DNA of 64,000 nt from assembly GCA_028752905.1 (NCBI GenBank), contig JAQNBH010000008.1, forward strand, positions 3,028,025-3,092,024, written 5' to 3'. Position 1 is the first letter of the stretch. Every line of letters begins with the position of its first letter. Below, in pieces: positions 1 to 14,400 of the stretch. The DNA comes from Cladorhizidae sp. MBARI D1340-BT2 (taxonomy: Eukaryota; Porifera; Demospongiae; Poecilosclerida; Cladorhizidae). Both the position numbers and the translations under genes were made by a program. The notes below the pieces were generated by a model. It was not told the origin of the DNA. It made no database searches and saw only the letters and a program-made list of their open reading frames with translations.

Positions 1-2283
1 AGAGTTCTCTATTTCACTTGGTAGATACACCATCTCAGAGTTCTCTATTTCACTTGGTAGATACACCACTCAGAGTTCTCTATTTCACTTGGTAGATGTA
101 CACCACTCAGAGTTCTCTATTTCACTTGGTAGATACACCACCCCAGAGTTCTCTATTTCACTTGGTAGATACACCACCCCAGAGTTCTCTATTTCACTTG
201 GTAGATACACCACCCCAGAGTTCTCTATTTCACTTGGTAGATACACCACTCAGAGTTCTCTATTTCACTTGGTAGATGTACACCACTCAGAGTTCTCTAT
301 TTCACTTGGTAGATACACCACCTCAGAGTTCTCTATTTCACTTGGTAGATACACCACCCCAGAGTTCTCTATTTCACTTGGTAGATACATCACCCCAGAG
401 TTCTCTATTTCACTTGGTAGACACACAACCTCAGAGTTCTCTATTTCACTTGGTAGACACACCACCTCAGAGTTCTCTATTTCACTTGGTAGACACACCA
501 CCTCAGAGTTCTCTATTTCACTTGGTAGATATACCACCTCAGAGTTCTCTATTTCACTTGGTAGATACACCACCTCAGAGTTCTCTATTTCACTTGGTAG
601 ACACACCACCCCAGAGTTCTCTATTTCACTTGGTAGATACACCACCTCTGAGTTCTCTATTTCACTTGGTAGATACACCACCTCAGAGTTCTCTATTTCA
701 CTTGGTAGATACACCACCTCAGAGTTCTCTATTTCACTTGGTAGATACACCACCTCAGAGTTCTCTATTTCACTTGGTAGATACACCACCTCAGAGTTCT
801 CTATTTCACTTGGTAGATACACCACCCCAGAGTTCTTTATTTCACTTGGTACAGATACACCACCCCAGAGTTCTCTATTTCACTTGGTAGATACACCACC
901 TCAGAGTTCTCTATTTCACTTGGTAGATACACCACCCCAGAGTTCTTTATTTCACTTGGTACAGATACACCACCCCAGAGTTCTCTATTTCACTTGGTAG
1001 ATACACCACCTCAGAGTTCTCTATTTCACTTGGTAGATACACCACCTCAGAGTTCTCTATTTCACTTGGTAGATACACCACCTCAGAGTTCTCTAGTTCA
1101 CTTGGTAGATACACCACCTCAGAGTTCTCTATTTCACTTGGTACATGTAGATACACCACCCCAGAGTTCTCTATTTCACTTGGTAGATACACCACCCCAG
1201 AGTTCTCTATTTCACTTGGTGTAGATACACCACCCCAGAGTTCTCTATTTCACTTGGTGTAGATACACCACCCCAGAGTTCTCTATTTCACTTGGTAGAT
1301 ACACCACCTCAGAGTTCTCTATTTCACTTGGTAGACACACCACCTCCAGAGTTCTCTATTTCACTTGGTAGATACACCACCTCAGAGTTCTCTATTTCAC
1401 TTGGTAGACACACCACCTCAGAGTTCTCTATTTCACTTGGTAGATACACCACCTCAGAGTTCTCTATTTCACTTGGTAGATACACCACCTCAGAGTTCCC
1501 TATTTCACTTGGTAGATACACCACCTCAGAGTTCTCTATTTCACTTGGTAGATACACCACCTCAGAGTTCTCTATTTCACTTGGTAGATACACCACCCCA
1601 GAGTTCTCTATTTCACTTGGTAGACACACCACCTCAGAGTTCTCTATTTCACTTGGTAGATACACCACCTCAGAGTTCTCTATTTCACTTGGTAGATACA
1701 CCACCTCAGAGTTCTCTATTTCACTTGGTAGATACACCACCTCAGAGTTCTCTATTTCACTTGGTAGATACACCACCTCAGAGTTCTCTATTTCACTTGG
1801 TAGATACACCACCTCAGAGTTCTCTATTTCACTTGGTAGATACACCACCTCAGAGTTCTCTATTTCACTTGGTAGATACACCACCTCAGAGTTCTCTATT
1901 TCACTTGGTAGATACACCACCTCAGAGTTCTCTATTTCACTTGGTAGATACACCACCTCAGAGTTCTCTATTTCACTTGGTAGACACACCACCTCAGAGT
2001 TCTTTATTTCACTTGGTAGATACACCACCCCAGAGTTCTCTATTTCACTTGGTAGATACACCACCTCAGAGTTCTCTATTTCACTTGGTAGACACACCAC
2101 CTCAGAGTTCTCTATTTCACTTGGTAGATACACCACCTCAGAGTTCTCTATTTCACTTGGTAGACACCCCCCCCCAGAGTTCTCTATTTCACTTGGTAGA
2201 CACACCACCTCAGAGTTCTCTATTTCACTTGGTAGATACACCACCCCAGAGTTATCTATTTCACTTGGTAGACACACCACCCC
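1..2283. repeat. 36-bp tandem array, about 63 copies
   Basis: Unit AGAGTTCTCTATTTCACTTG plus GTAGATACACCACCTC, with single-base variants. Extends off the left edge. It is inside the RASEF-like gene, starting about ten bases after the exon 10 donor. All long ORFs here are repeat read-through. Confidence 0.97.
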
Positions 2284-2293
2284 AGTTCCTTAC

Positions 2294-2411
2294 CTTGACT
2301 ACGCTGATCCACTTCCTGATGGCCCTGAATGACTTCTGGTCCGACACATCATAGACGATTACAAACGCATCAGATCTCCTGAAGTAGACTGGGGTCAAGG
2401 TACTGGTAAAC
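2294..2411 (-). CDS. RASEF: RASEF-like exon 10: Rab beta-4 region
   Basis: Continues AGQER with FTSTLTPVYFRRSDAF, VIVYDVSDQKSFRAIRKW and a GTAAGG donor in phase 0. The 36-bp tandem array at the left edge of the window begins about ten bases beyond this donor. Confidence 0.92.
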
Positions 2412-5400
2412 CTTTGGAAAGAACACAGCAAGTCCGCACGGGACAAAGAAGGAGAGAGACAGGAGTGGAGGAGAAATGAGGAGAGAGCCGCAGAGAGAAA
2501 AAGTCGTAAAAATAGATGAGGCAGTTAGAAATGGGGAAATGAAGGAGATGAGGAGGAGATAGATATAAGAGAAGATAGAGATCGGTTCAGAATCTGACCT
2601 CACATTACATTGTGTCACACTTAATTAATCAAGTTGTTCACATTATCAGTGTCAACTTACGATCATTACATTGTGAACTTTGACCTGGAATTATGAACAC
2701 TACTGGTTCATGAACTTCAACCCCAATATTCCAAACAAAGTGTACCACTTCACGAGGAGTTCCACCTGATGCCCACCACTGCAGTGATGAGGAGCTCCAC
2801 CTGATGCCCACCACTGCAGTGATGAGGAGCTCCACCTGATGGCCACCACTGCAGTGATGAGGAGCTCCACCTGATGCCCACCACTGCAGTGATGAGGAGC
2901 TCCACCTGATGCCCACCACTGCAGTGATGAGGAGCTCCACCTGATGCCCACCACTGCAGTGACGGGGAGCTCCACCTGATGGCCACCACTGCAGTGATGA
3001 GGAGCTCCACCTGATGCCCACCACTGCAGTGATGAGGAGCTCCACCTGATGCTCACCACTGCAGTGATGAAGAGCTCCACCTGATGCCCACCACTGCAGT
3101 GATGAGGAGCTCCACCTGATGCCCACCACTGCAGTGATGAGGAGCTCCACCTGATGCCCACCACTGCAGTGATGAGGAGCTCCACCTGATGCCCACCACT
3201 GCAGTGATGTGGAGCTCCACCAGATGCCCACCACTGCAGTGATGAGGAGCTCCACCTGATGCCCACCACTGCAGTGATGAGGAGCTCCACCTGATGCCCA
3301 CCACTGCAGTGACAAGGAGCTCCACCTGATGCCCACCACTGCAGTGATGAGGAGCTCCACCTGATGCCCACCACTGCAGTGATGAGGAGCTCCACCTGAT
3401 GCCCACCACTGGGAGCTGATGTACCCTGACATTTCCCAGGCCGTTAAAATAAATCCTGGGTTCCTGGAGTTAATCTATTTTCCGCTCTTTTCTGGGTCGG
3501 GCGTGTGTGTGAACACATCTTCAGAAAGAACCATCTCACGTGCAGTAGCTGTCTAGCCCAGAGTGTTGTAGTACTTGAACCATGCAAGTAATCATTATTA
3601 CTAGTAATGAATGCTAGGTGCTGTAATACTTGAACCAGGCAAGTAATCATTATTACCCTAGTAATGAATGCTAGGTGTTGTAATACTTGAACCAGGTAAG
3701 TAATCATTATTACTAGTAATGAATGCTAGGTGTTGTAATACTCAAGTAATTATTATTACTAGTAATGAATGCTAGGTGTTGTAATACTTGAACCAGGCAA
3801 GTAATCATTATTACCCTAGTAATGAATGCTAGGTGTTGTAATACTTGAACCAGGTAAGTAATCATTATTACTAGTAATGAATGCTAGGTGTTGTAATACT
3901 CGAACCATGCAAGTAATCATTATTACTAGTAATGAATGCTAGGTGTTGTAATACTTGAACCAGGTAAGTAATCATTATCACTAGTAATGAATGCTAGGTG
4001 TTGTAATACTTGAACCATGCAAGTAATCATTATTACTAGCAATGAATGCTAGGTGTTGTAATATTTGAACCATGCAAGTAATCATTATTACTAGTAATGA
4101 ATGCTAGGTGTTGTAATACTTGAACCAGGCAAGTAATCATTATTACTAGTAATGAATGCTAGGTGTTGTTGTAATACTTGAACCATGCAAGTAATCATTA
4201 TTACTAGTAATGAATGCTAGGTGTTGTAATACTTGAACCATGCAAGTAATCATTATTATTAGTAATGAATGCTAGGTGTTGTAATACTTGAACCAGGTAA
4301 GTAATCATTATCACTAGTAATGAATGCTAGGTGTTGTAATATTTGAACCATGCAAGTAATCATTATTACTAGTAATGAATGCTAGGTGTTGTAATACTTG
4401 AACCAGGCAAGTAATCATTATTACTAGTAATGAATGCTAGGTGTTGTAATACTTGAACCAGGTAAGTAATCATTATTACTAGTAATGAATGCTAGGTGTT
4501 GTAATACTTGAACCTTGCAAGTAATCATTATTACTAGTAATGAATGCTAGGTGTTGTAATACTTTAACCATGCAAGTAATCATTATTACTAGTAATGAAT
4601 GCTAGGTGTTGTAATACTTGAACCATGCAAGTAATCATTATTACTAGTAATGAATGCTAGGTGTTGTAACACTTGAATCATGCAAGTAATCATTATTACT
4701 AGTAATGAATGCTAGGTGTTGAACCATGCAAGTAATCATTATTACTAGTAATGAATGCTAGGTGTTGTAGTACTTGAACCAGTTAAGTAATCATTATTAC
4801 TAGTAATGAATGCTAGGTGTTGTAGTACTTGAACCAGTTAAGTAATCATTATTACTAGTAATGAATGCTAGGTGTTGTAATACTTGACCATGCAAGTAAT
4901 CATTATTACTAGTAATGAATGCTAGGTGTTGTAATACTTGAACCATGCAAGTAATCATTATTACTAGTAATGAATGCTAGGTGTTGTAATACTTGAACCA
5001 TGCAAGTAATCATTATTACTAGTAATGAATGCTAGGCATTGAGTGGCAGTGAAGGAGCAATGGAGAGGATTAATGTTTTGGCTGGATACCCTAGACCACA
5101 TTGCTCCAGCCATTGTCGTATGCCAAGCATAGCTGAAGGTCTAACATGTATGCATGTATCTGGGCTAGGGCTAGTGATGTCATAAGCTAGGATTGTGATT
5201 GGGACCGTTGCAAGGTCCAGCTCTCAAGATTGATAGCGAGGGTTTCCAGCCAGCCTGGCCAATTAGTGACGACCATTTCCAGACAGACAAGACATTTCCA
5301 ACGACGACAATTTCCAGACAGGCCAGACACATTGACGACCATTTCCAGTTTACGCCGGCCATTTACAGTGACATGTCCACAGCTAGAGCGTGTTGATGAA

Positions 5401-8400
5401 TGGAGTGGCCAAGTCTCCACCATCCATTCATGCCAGCCACTAACCATGCCACCCTTTCTCACTGGCATGTGTAGCCAGTCTTATTTCCTCGAGCCAGCTT
5501 CTAATCTGCTGCCTTTTCGTCAATCTTTCTCTTCACTAGGCGACCATTCCCAGTTTACATGTGCCCACCTAACTTAATGCGGGTGACATTCATATTTCCG
5601 GGTGAACGTACGGAGCATTTGGTACACACGCTGTGTGTGGAAATACCAATTTTCCATCCAAATGACTCCCAGTGAGGGCTCGATACGCCAGCTAATTATT
5701 AGCTTAACCGATTAAGCGCCATATGGCGCCTGGGGTAATCGGACCCGCTAAAAAAATTACGAATTTTTATTTATTTGAAATAAGCGCCTAATTATTTTTC
5801 TGCACATGCCCATAAGACGGCTGAATCATTCTAAATACGTCATTTACACGTGCTGCTATATGTGCGGGCCATGCCCCAGTTTTTGCTCATAACTAGGTTT
5901 TTCAAGATGGCAAAGATGCTTTCTTTGGACGAAGTAACTTTTCTTCTTTTTGACGACGACTCTAGTGGCTCTGGCTCGGATTCTGGTGGGGAAGAAGGCC
6001 AGGAGATATATGCCTACCGTGGTTGTGCCCTGGATCCCCTGGCTCTACGTCAAGAGGTTCGGGTGGAAGGATTTCTCGATGTTAAGTTTGTTTCTACCTT
6101 AGCACTTCATTGCCATTGTTTTCCATAATCTTCTGAGATAATTCGCTAGTCAAACTGTAGCCTATTCTTGTGTTTTTTGAGGATATAAATATTTCTAACA
6201 TAGCAGTTAGTTATAGCCATAAATATAGGTCGTTAATTTTTTTTTACTTATCCATTTTTATTTATCCATTTGAATTTGAATTTTCAAAAAAAACGTTTGC
6301 CAAAGGTTTATGTTCTCAAACCTTTCTTTCTTGGCAGTCTCAGGAGATGAAGGTGATCCATTGTTACCATCTGCTTGTGGGAGTTCTGGACTTACTGGAG
6401 GTTGGTACAAGGAAATTTTGGAGAGGTACTATTATATATTCCCTTTCAGCCTCTGAAGAAGAGAGTGACATTTTGAACCCTCCTTCCTTACCATCTACTG
6501 ACCCTCCATCCTTACTAGACCCTCCATCCTTACCATCTACTTACCCTCCATCCTTACTATCTACTGACCCTCCATCCTTACTATCTACTGACCCTCCATC
6601 CTTACTATCTACTTACCCTCCATCCTTACTATCTACTGACCCTCCATCCTTACCATCTACTTACCCTCCATCCTTACCATCTACTGACCCTCCATCCTTA
6701 CTATCTACTGACCCTCCATCCTTACTATCTACTGACCCTCCATCCTTACTACCATCTACTGACCCTCCATCCTTACTACTATCTACTTACCCTCCATCCT
6801 TACTATCTACTGACCCTCCATCCTTACCATCTACTTACCCTCCATCCTTACCATCTACTGACCCTCCATCCTTACTATCTACTGACCCTCCATCCTTACT
6901 ATCTACTGACCCTCCATCCTTACTACCATCTAATGACCCTCCATCCTTACCATCTACTTACCCTCCATCCTTACTATCTACTGACCCTCCATCCTTACTA
7001 CCATCTAATGACCCTCCATCCTTACCATCTACTGACCCTCCATCCTTACCATCTAATGACCCTCCATCCTTACCATCTACTGACCCTCCATCCTTACTAC
7101 CATCTAATGACCCTCCATCCTTACTACCATCTATTGACACTCCGTCCTTACCATCTACTTCAGGGGACTCTTCTGGAATAAGTAAGTTATCAAAATTGAT
7201 ATTTGATGTATATATATTTTTGTGTTACAGGGAATGTGAGGCATGGTGCTAGAGGACGTAGTGAGAGAGGACATGGTGCGGGAGGTTGCCGAGAAGTCCG
7301 CTCGAGAAGTAGAGGTTCAGGTAGCACTAGTAGTAGTCCACCACCACAAGGTACTGATAATAGGCAGGCCCAGTCCCAAGGGTGTAGTAGACAGGCCCAC
7401 TCATCTAGCACCAGGTATCGGATAATACCAGTCGAAGGTCGCTGGGAAAAAAAAGAGCCAACTCCTTTGGCTTTGTCCTATTGCTCAATTCCTGGCCCAA
7501 ACTCTGCTTTGCTCGGTGTAACAAGTTCGTTACTAGGTGCTTTTTATCTTGTTTTTACTGTTGACGTGTGGGACCTCCTTATGAGAGAGACTAATATGTA
7601 TGTTTCTAGGGTGGGGCTCCCCCATAATTGGCATGATACATGTGAAGAAGAAATGAAGGCTTTTGTAGGCCTTTTGATTGTTATGGGAATTTCAGAACTT
7701 CCCCGTTTAGACATGTACTGGTCTTGTGAGCATCCTGATTTGGCATGTAGTTTGGTGAGTAGAGTAATGCCGCGTTGGAGGTTTAGGCAGTTGACGCACT
7801 ACATGCATGTCAACTCCATTGCTAGCTCACAGGTAACATCTGGTAATCCCAATTATGACAGGCTGTATAAGGTTCGCTGTATAAGGTTCACAAGCTTTTA
7901 GATATTATTTTGCCCAAATTTGAAAGCGAGTATTGTTTGCATCAGGAGCTTAGCATTGATGAAGCCATGATTCCCTATCAAGGGAGGCTTGGCTTCAAAC
8001 AATATATGAAGGATAAGCCTACGAAATGGGGCATAAAAGTATTTGTGCTTTCGGATGCAAGGAATGGTTATATTTATCAATTACAAATTTATACTGGGAA
8101 GAATGTGGAAACAGGAGATAGTACAGGTTTGTGTAGTCGGGTAGTGTTAGATTTGTTGGAGGGATTTGAGCACAAGAACTTTCACAGGCATACATGGATA
8201 ATTTTTATACAAGTCCTAATTTATTTCACACGCTGCCTATTAGAGGGGTTGGTGCATGTGGCACAGCTAGGCCTAACAGCAAAAAATCTTTCCTAAGGAG
8301 TTATTTACAAAGTCTAGCAGGAAGAATAGAGGTAAATATGATTACAGATCAAATGCTTCACTCCTGGCGTTAGTTTGGGTAGACAAGCGTGTAATTTACA

Positions 8401-11400
8401 TGATCACTAATATGCATGCAGCTGTGCAGCAAGGACAACAACCAACTGTGAAACGTCGTCTGCTTGATGGTTCTCGAAAGGATGTGCCATGCCCCCCCGT
8501 TTACCTGATTATCAATCATTCATGAGGGGTGTCGACAGAGCAGACCAAAGGATGGCTACTACAATTTGGGTAGAAATCAAAGAGGTGGTGGAAAAGGGTG
8601 TTGTGCATATTTGGTAGAGGCTTGTTTTTTGAATGCCAAACACTTCCCTACATAAGAGGCAGGATAGTTATTTAGATCTTCGGATTAGCTTAGCAAAAAC
8701 GTTGATTGGTTCCTATTCTTCTCGGCGGCGTATAGGTCGACCTCGTACGTTGCCTACATCTCAGCTAGAGCATCTCAATTTGCAACTAGGTCATTCCCCC
8801 CATTCTACTTCTAAGGGCCGCTGTTTGGTGTGCATAAAAAATGGTTTGAGACACGAAAGCCGAAATGAGTGTGGTTACTGTAAGGTTCATTTGTGTATTG
8901 GATCTGACCGTGATTATTCATACCTTGGTGGAATATTAGTGTTGCATGTATTCTCTTATTTCTCGTGACCATGAAATGTAAGTTGTGTATGGTGTATGTG
9001 CGTGCCTCTTGGTAAAGTGTGGATGCTTGTGTCTAATAATGCATTTTTCTCTATTGTTGTGTCTTTGTGTTCTAGATGCCTGGGAAGTGTTGATAGAGCC
9101 TGGTCTTGCCCTTATACACACACACACACACAACATGTATTACAATGCTATTCTCTCACTCTCCTTCATTCTTCATCAAATTACCCACCCACATTCTACC
9201 CACACACACATACTTTTTCTATTCAAATATTCGATTCATATATTGTCTGTTCAAAATGTTTTGTTTTAGGATGTTTAAGGATAGTTATTGTCTTGATTCT
9301 GTGTCAAATTATATGAATATGTCAAAATATATGGTATATAAATGTTGTTCAATTTTGAAAAGCTAGCCAAATGCTGGTTATTTGGTCCTTGGGTTTCATT
9401 CAAAAATCAGGATCACTGGGCTTGCATATGAACGAGGTTTCCTGTGCTGACATCCTATAAGAAGCTTGAGGGAAAAATTAGTAATTAAATCGTTAATTAT
9501 TTTACCGCGGGTATACTAGGAAAGTCGGCACTTAATCGGTTAAGACATGACCTACATGTACTAGGAACAACTCGTCTGGAAGTCCTCACTTCGGCATGTC
9601 CGGCTCGTTTGAGATGAGCTACTATAGAGCTAGAACAGCTGCAAATTTACCAACCACACCCACAATGCACCCACATTATCAATAAGGAAGGGAAAAAAAT
9701 TGAAAAAAATAAAATAAATATATATATATATTTTAAAAAAATGGTAAGGCGTGCCAACCTATGCACCGAGCCGATATGCTTTAAATACTCTGGGGAGAAC
9801 TCTGATATGGTGCACTAGCCGCAAGAGATAATAGATGAAGGAGGTACGAGATAGAGAAGAGAGGAGGAGGAAGTGGAGCCGACACGAGACAGGTTGGTTA
9901 CTCACCTCTCTTGTCCTGCAGTGTCCCACAGTTGGAAGACAACCTTCTCCTCTCCCACGCGTAGCATCTTGATGCTGTAATCCAACCCCACGCTGGATAC
10001 CACACAACTTTTAAATAACCCCTCCGTGAGACGAGCTATGAGAGAGGTCTTCCCAACTCCAGCATCACCTGAGCATACAACACAAGTCATGTGATAATCA
10101 CATGGCAGGTCATGTGGTAATCACATGACATAAGTAAGAAACATGCAAGACGTGCTGAGTCAGCAGCCGTGCATTATCTACGCACATATTCCAGAATACA
10201 CACCGGACCAACATCACGTACTAGCTTGAGATCCCATAACAAGCCAAGGAGGTCCAGATCGATGCCCAAATGTTATTACATACCTAAGAAGATGATCTTG
10301 AAGACTCTGTTGATATTGGCCGGTTTGGATGAGGGGCGTGGCAAATCATCTCGGCGAGGCATAACCCCTGAAATGGTGAGGGAGAACTCCGGCTCTATGC
10401 CTGCAGTGAGTCTTGATCTCTGTAACACCGGCTTTGGGGGCACACCCACAGATGAATTAGTTTTTTTTGTCTCCACACTGTGAGGGAAGTCCCACACTGG
10501 GGGTCTGGTGTCTGATATGGGGGTAGAGTGTAGCCGGCATTGTGCAGTCTGGTCACCATCAACAGCTTCTTCCATGGCCTCATGGTGGTTACCATGACTA
10601 CACAACAACAAAAGTCCACACAAAGGAAGAGTTCAATTACCAGGCATCAATGGTTCATAATTTCACACAAACATCCTGACCATCACATGAAGGTCATGTG
10701 ATCATTACTTACACCACATTATTCTTGGGAGGGTGGTGCCCTTCTTCTTCTTCCGGAACTTCACGGACTACATTCATATGAACATTGGAATCGCGACAGG
10801 TGGCAAGTTCCTGATCCAATCCTTCATGGTCCGGTTCCATCATGGCAATGATTCCGTTCATCTCCGCAATTTCAGTCTGGGAGGAGCTATTGCCGTCGGA
10901 GTCCAGTGGGGTCATGTTAAGTGTGCGCTGAGAAGGGAGGAGGCTAGCCTCAGGGTCTAGGAAGTGGGAGGGTTCGGCTACACTCTGATTGGCTGCTGTT
11001 TCTCCTCTGTTGTGGTTTTGTGTTGAACAAGACCGTAGAGTGGTCTCCAGTTTTTCATGAAGGACCTGGTTGACCTGCACACGTGTAGGACCAAGTTTAG
11101 GACACATAATGTTGGAGCAAGTTTAGGACACGTGTAGGACTAAGACATAATGTGGGACCAAGTTTAGGACACGTGTAGGACTAAGATTATGACACATAAT
11201 GTTGGAGCAAGTTTAGGACACGTGTAGGACTAAGATTATGACACATAATGTTGGACCAAGTTTAGGACACGTCTGAACAACTTCAGATTTCACCCGAACA
11301 CTAGAAAGGTGCATGACCTGACTCTAAGAGATGTGTCCTAATGTTGGTCCTACGTGTGGGGTGGGTGTGGCTACATACTGAGAGGAGGTAGTTCTTGTCT

Positions 11401-14400
11401 TTCTTGAGCTGCATCTCCAAGATAGCTCGGTGATGGAGGGCTTGTTTTAGGTCCATCTCCTGGCTCGTCATCTCCCCTATGACAGCCTCACGCTGGGCCA
11501 GCAGACTGGAGTAGTGATTAGAGAGCCGAGATGTCTGGCTGGCATTCTAGACAAGACAACACAAGATATTGTTCCACACCTCTGGTAACAAGAAGAGTGT
11601 ACAGTGTGTCCAAGTAAAATACTCTAACCACGCTGGACTAGGTTGCCATGTCATGTTGTTACGGGATTCTTTGATGCATTGCATCTTGGGTGGTCTCAAA
11701 TGTGCCTTATGGATGTACAGAATTGTTCTGGGATGGCACATGAGCTGAGGCCCTAGCCATCCCTGCTGGTCCCCCCGTGACATGGAGCCTAGCCCCCTCC
11801 CCCCACTAAGCCAGCCTAGTCTCCCCCTACCAATGGTCCGCTCCCTCCTCCACTCTACTCCAAGCGGTCTAGCCAACCTTCACCCCCTCAAACAGGGCCT
11901 GGGCACCCAGCAAGTAAAATATGTAGACCACCTAAATAATGTTTCCAGAAGTGGAGCCACTGCCCTACGTTGACATTGGTTACCGATTTTCATGATGGCC
12001 ACCCTTCTGCTGGATATTCACTCAAAATTCGTTGCTCAACCAAATGCTGTAACAAGCTCTAAAACATGTCAGCAATGCCAAGATTTTCTTTGTTCTCTGC
12101 AGACCATACTGCTGTCCACCACACCAGCAGCAAGGTGCGTTTCAAGGCTGCTCTGTTGCAACTATGACCTTCCTCTGCATGTATGCCTGCAGCCAGCCAA
12201 GCATACACACCCCCGGATAACATAGCTGGCTTCTTGAAGAGTTAGTCCACACAGGCTTCCAGTTGAGGTGATCGGTATGCCAACTTCTAACACGTTGCTC
12301 AGCAACGCCCACCTTGTTGGGTAGGCATGTTTGCATTGACCTGTTGCCAGTTTCCCTGGCAGATTGGCTGACGCTGTTTCTCTTTTTCTGATTGCCTTCC
12401 CATGCTCGTTTCTTGTTTGCGACTTTGTGCCACTCATGCAATGTTCGTCCGATACCATGCTGACTGACACACGTGCTACAATCCCAGACCATGACTCACG
12501 TGCTACAGTCCCAGACCATGCTGACTATGACACACGTGCTACAGTCCCAGACCATGCTGACTATGACACACGTGCTACAGTCCCAGACCATGCTGACTAT
12601 GAGACTCACATGCTACAGTGTACTTATGTATGGCAAATAGAACATCCGTACAGTCTTCATAAGCTTTGGCAGCAGCAGACAGAGGAAGTTGACTTCCACT
12701 ACCTATTTAGAAGAATTGGTGTCTGGTAGGAAAACCCATGTTAATGTTTATGCATATCCCAAGACATCTTGGAAGATCAGATATAGTGTCCAGTAATCTT
12801 ACCAAACTGATGGCAGATCATGCTTGTTCTTGTACGAGAGGTACTGTAGTCGGCGAGATCGCCGTCTCAAGACTGACTGGATAACTATTTGAGAAGTCCT
12901 CCCCTCCTGTAGGTCTGGTGCATGTACACCAGCTCTGAGCCACTCCAGAGCATGGTCGAGGATGCCTCGTACATCCATCACTCCAGAGCATGGTCGAGGA
13001 TGCCTCATGCATCATCACTCCAGAGCATGGTCGAGGATGCCTCATGCCGCGTCATCACTACAGAGCATGGTCGAGGATGCCTCATGCATCCATCACTCCA
13101 GAGCATGGTCGAGGATGCCTCGTACATCCATCACTCCAGAGCATGGTCGAGGATGCCTCATGCATCATCACTCCAGAGCATGGTCGAGGATGCCTCATGC
13201 CGCGTCATCACTACAGAGCATGGTCGAGGATGCCTCATGCATCCATCACTCCAGAGCATGGTCGAGGATGCCTCATGCATCCATCACTCCAGAGCATGGT
13301 CGAGGATGCCTCATGCATCAATCACTCCAGAGCATGGTCGAGGATGCTGCATGCATCCATCACTCCAGAGCATGGTCGAGGATGCCTCATGCATCAATCA
13401 CTCCAGAGCATGGTCGAGGATGCCTCGTGCATCCATCACTCCAGAGCATGGTCGAGGATGCCTCATGCATCCATCACTCCAGAGTATGGTCGAGGATGCC
13501 TCATGCTTCCATCACTCCAGAGCATGGTCGAGGATGCCTCGTACATCCATCACTCCAGAGCATGGTCGAGGATGCCTCATGCATCCATCACTCCAGAGCA
13601 TGGTCGAGGATGCCTCATGCATCAATCACTCCAGAGCATGGTCGAGGATGCTGCATGCATCCATCACTCCAGAGCATGGTCGAGGATGCCTCATGCATCA
13701 ATCACTCCAGAGCATGGTCGAGGATGCCTCGTGCATCCATCACTCCAGAGCATGGTCGAGGATGCCTCATGCATCCATCACTCCAGAGCATGGTCGAGGA
13801 TGCCTCATGCTTCCATCACTCCAGAGCATGGTCGAGGATGCCTCGTACATCCATCACTCCAGAGCATGGTCGAGGATGCCTCGTACATCCATCACTCCAG
13901 AGCATGGTCGAGGATGCCTCATGCATCCATCACTACAGAGCATGGTCGAGGATGCCTCATGCATCCATCACTCCAGAGCATGGTCGAGGATGCCTCATGC
14001 ATCCATCACTCCAGAGCATGGTCGAGGATGCCTCATGCATCCATCACTCCAGAGCATGGTCGAGGATGCCTCATGCATCCATCACTCCAGAGCATGGTCG
14101 AGGATGCCTCATGCATCCATCACTCCAGAGCATGGTCGAGGATGCCTCATGCATCAATCACTCCAGAGCATGGTCGAGGATGCTGCATGCATCCATCACT
14201 CCAGAGCATGGTCGAGGATGCCTCATGCATCAATCACTCCAGAGCATGGTCGAGGATGCCTCGTGCATCCATCACTCCAGAGCATGGTCGAGGATGCCTC
14301 ATGCATCCATCACTCCAGAGCATGGTCGAGGATGCCTCATGCTTCCATCACTCCAGAGCATGGTCGAGGATGCCTCGTACATCCATCACTCCAGAGCATG

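Larger units (their letters stand above)
5708..9539 (+). mobile_element. piggyBac element, copy 1 (decayed)
   Basis: Flanked by TTAA at 5704-5707 and 9540-9543, the piggyBac target duplication. Terminal inverted repeats are CCGATTAAGCGCC (left) and CCGATTAAGTGCC (right, reverse complement), one mismatch in 13. A 14-bp palindrome, GCGCCATATGGCGC, lies just inside the left end (5716-5729). It is inserted in the RASEF-like intron between exons 9 and 10, opposite to that gene. Confidence 0.93.

Noticed and set aside
5230..5577. 115-codon plus-strand ORF before the piggyBac element
   Set aside because: Contains internal imperfect repeats of a GACCATTTCCAGACA motif and no recognisable domain; likely intron sequence.
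11980..12490. Possible decayed transposon on the minus strand (charged ORFs of about 100 codons)
   Set aside because: No terminal repeats, and no transposase motif I recognise; left as unassigned intron.
12808..12880. Possible extra RASEF-like coiled-coil exon ending at a GTAAGA donor (minus strand, reads LQYLSYKNKHDLPSV)
   Set aside because: The candidate exon (70 nt from the nearest good acceptor) would break the phase 0 to phase 0 join between exons 5 and 6, and the peptide does not resemble the family.
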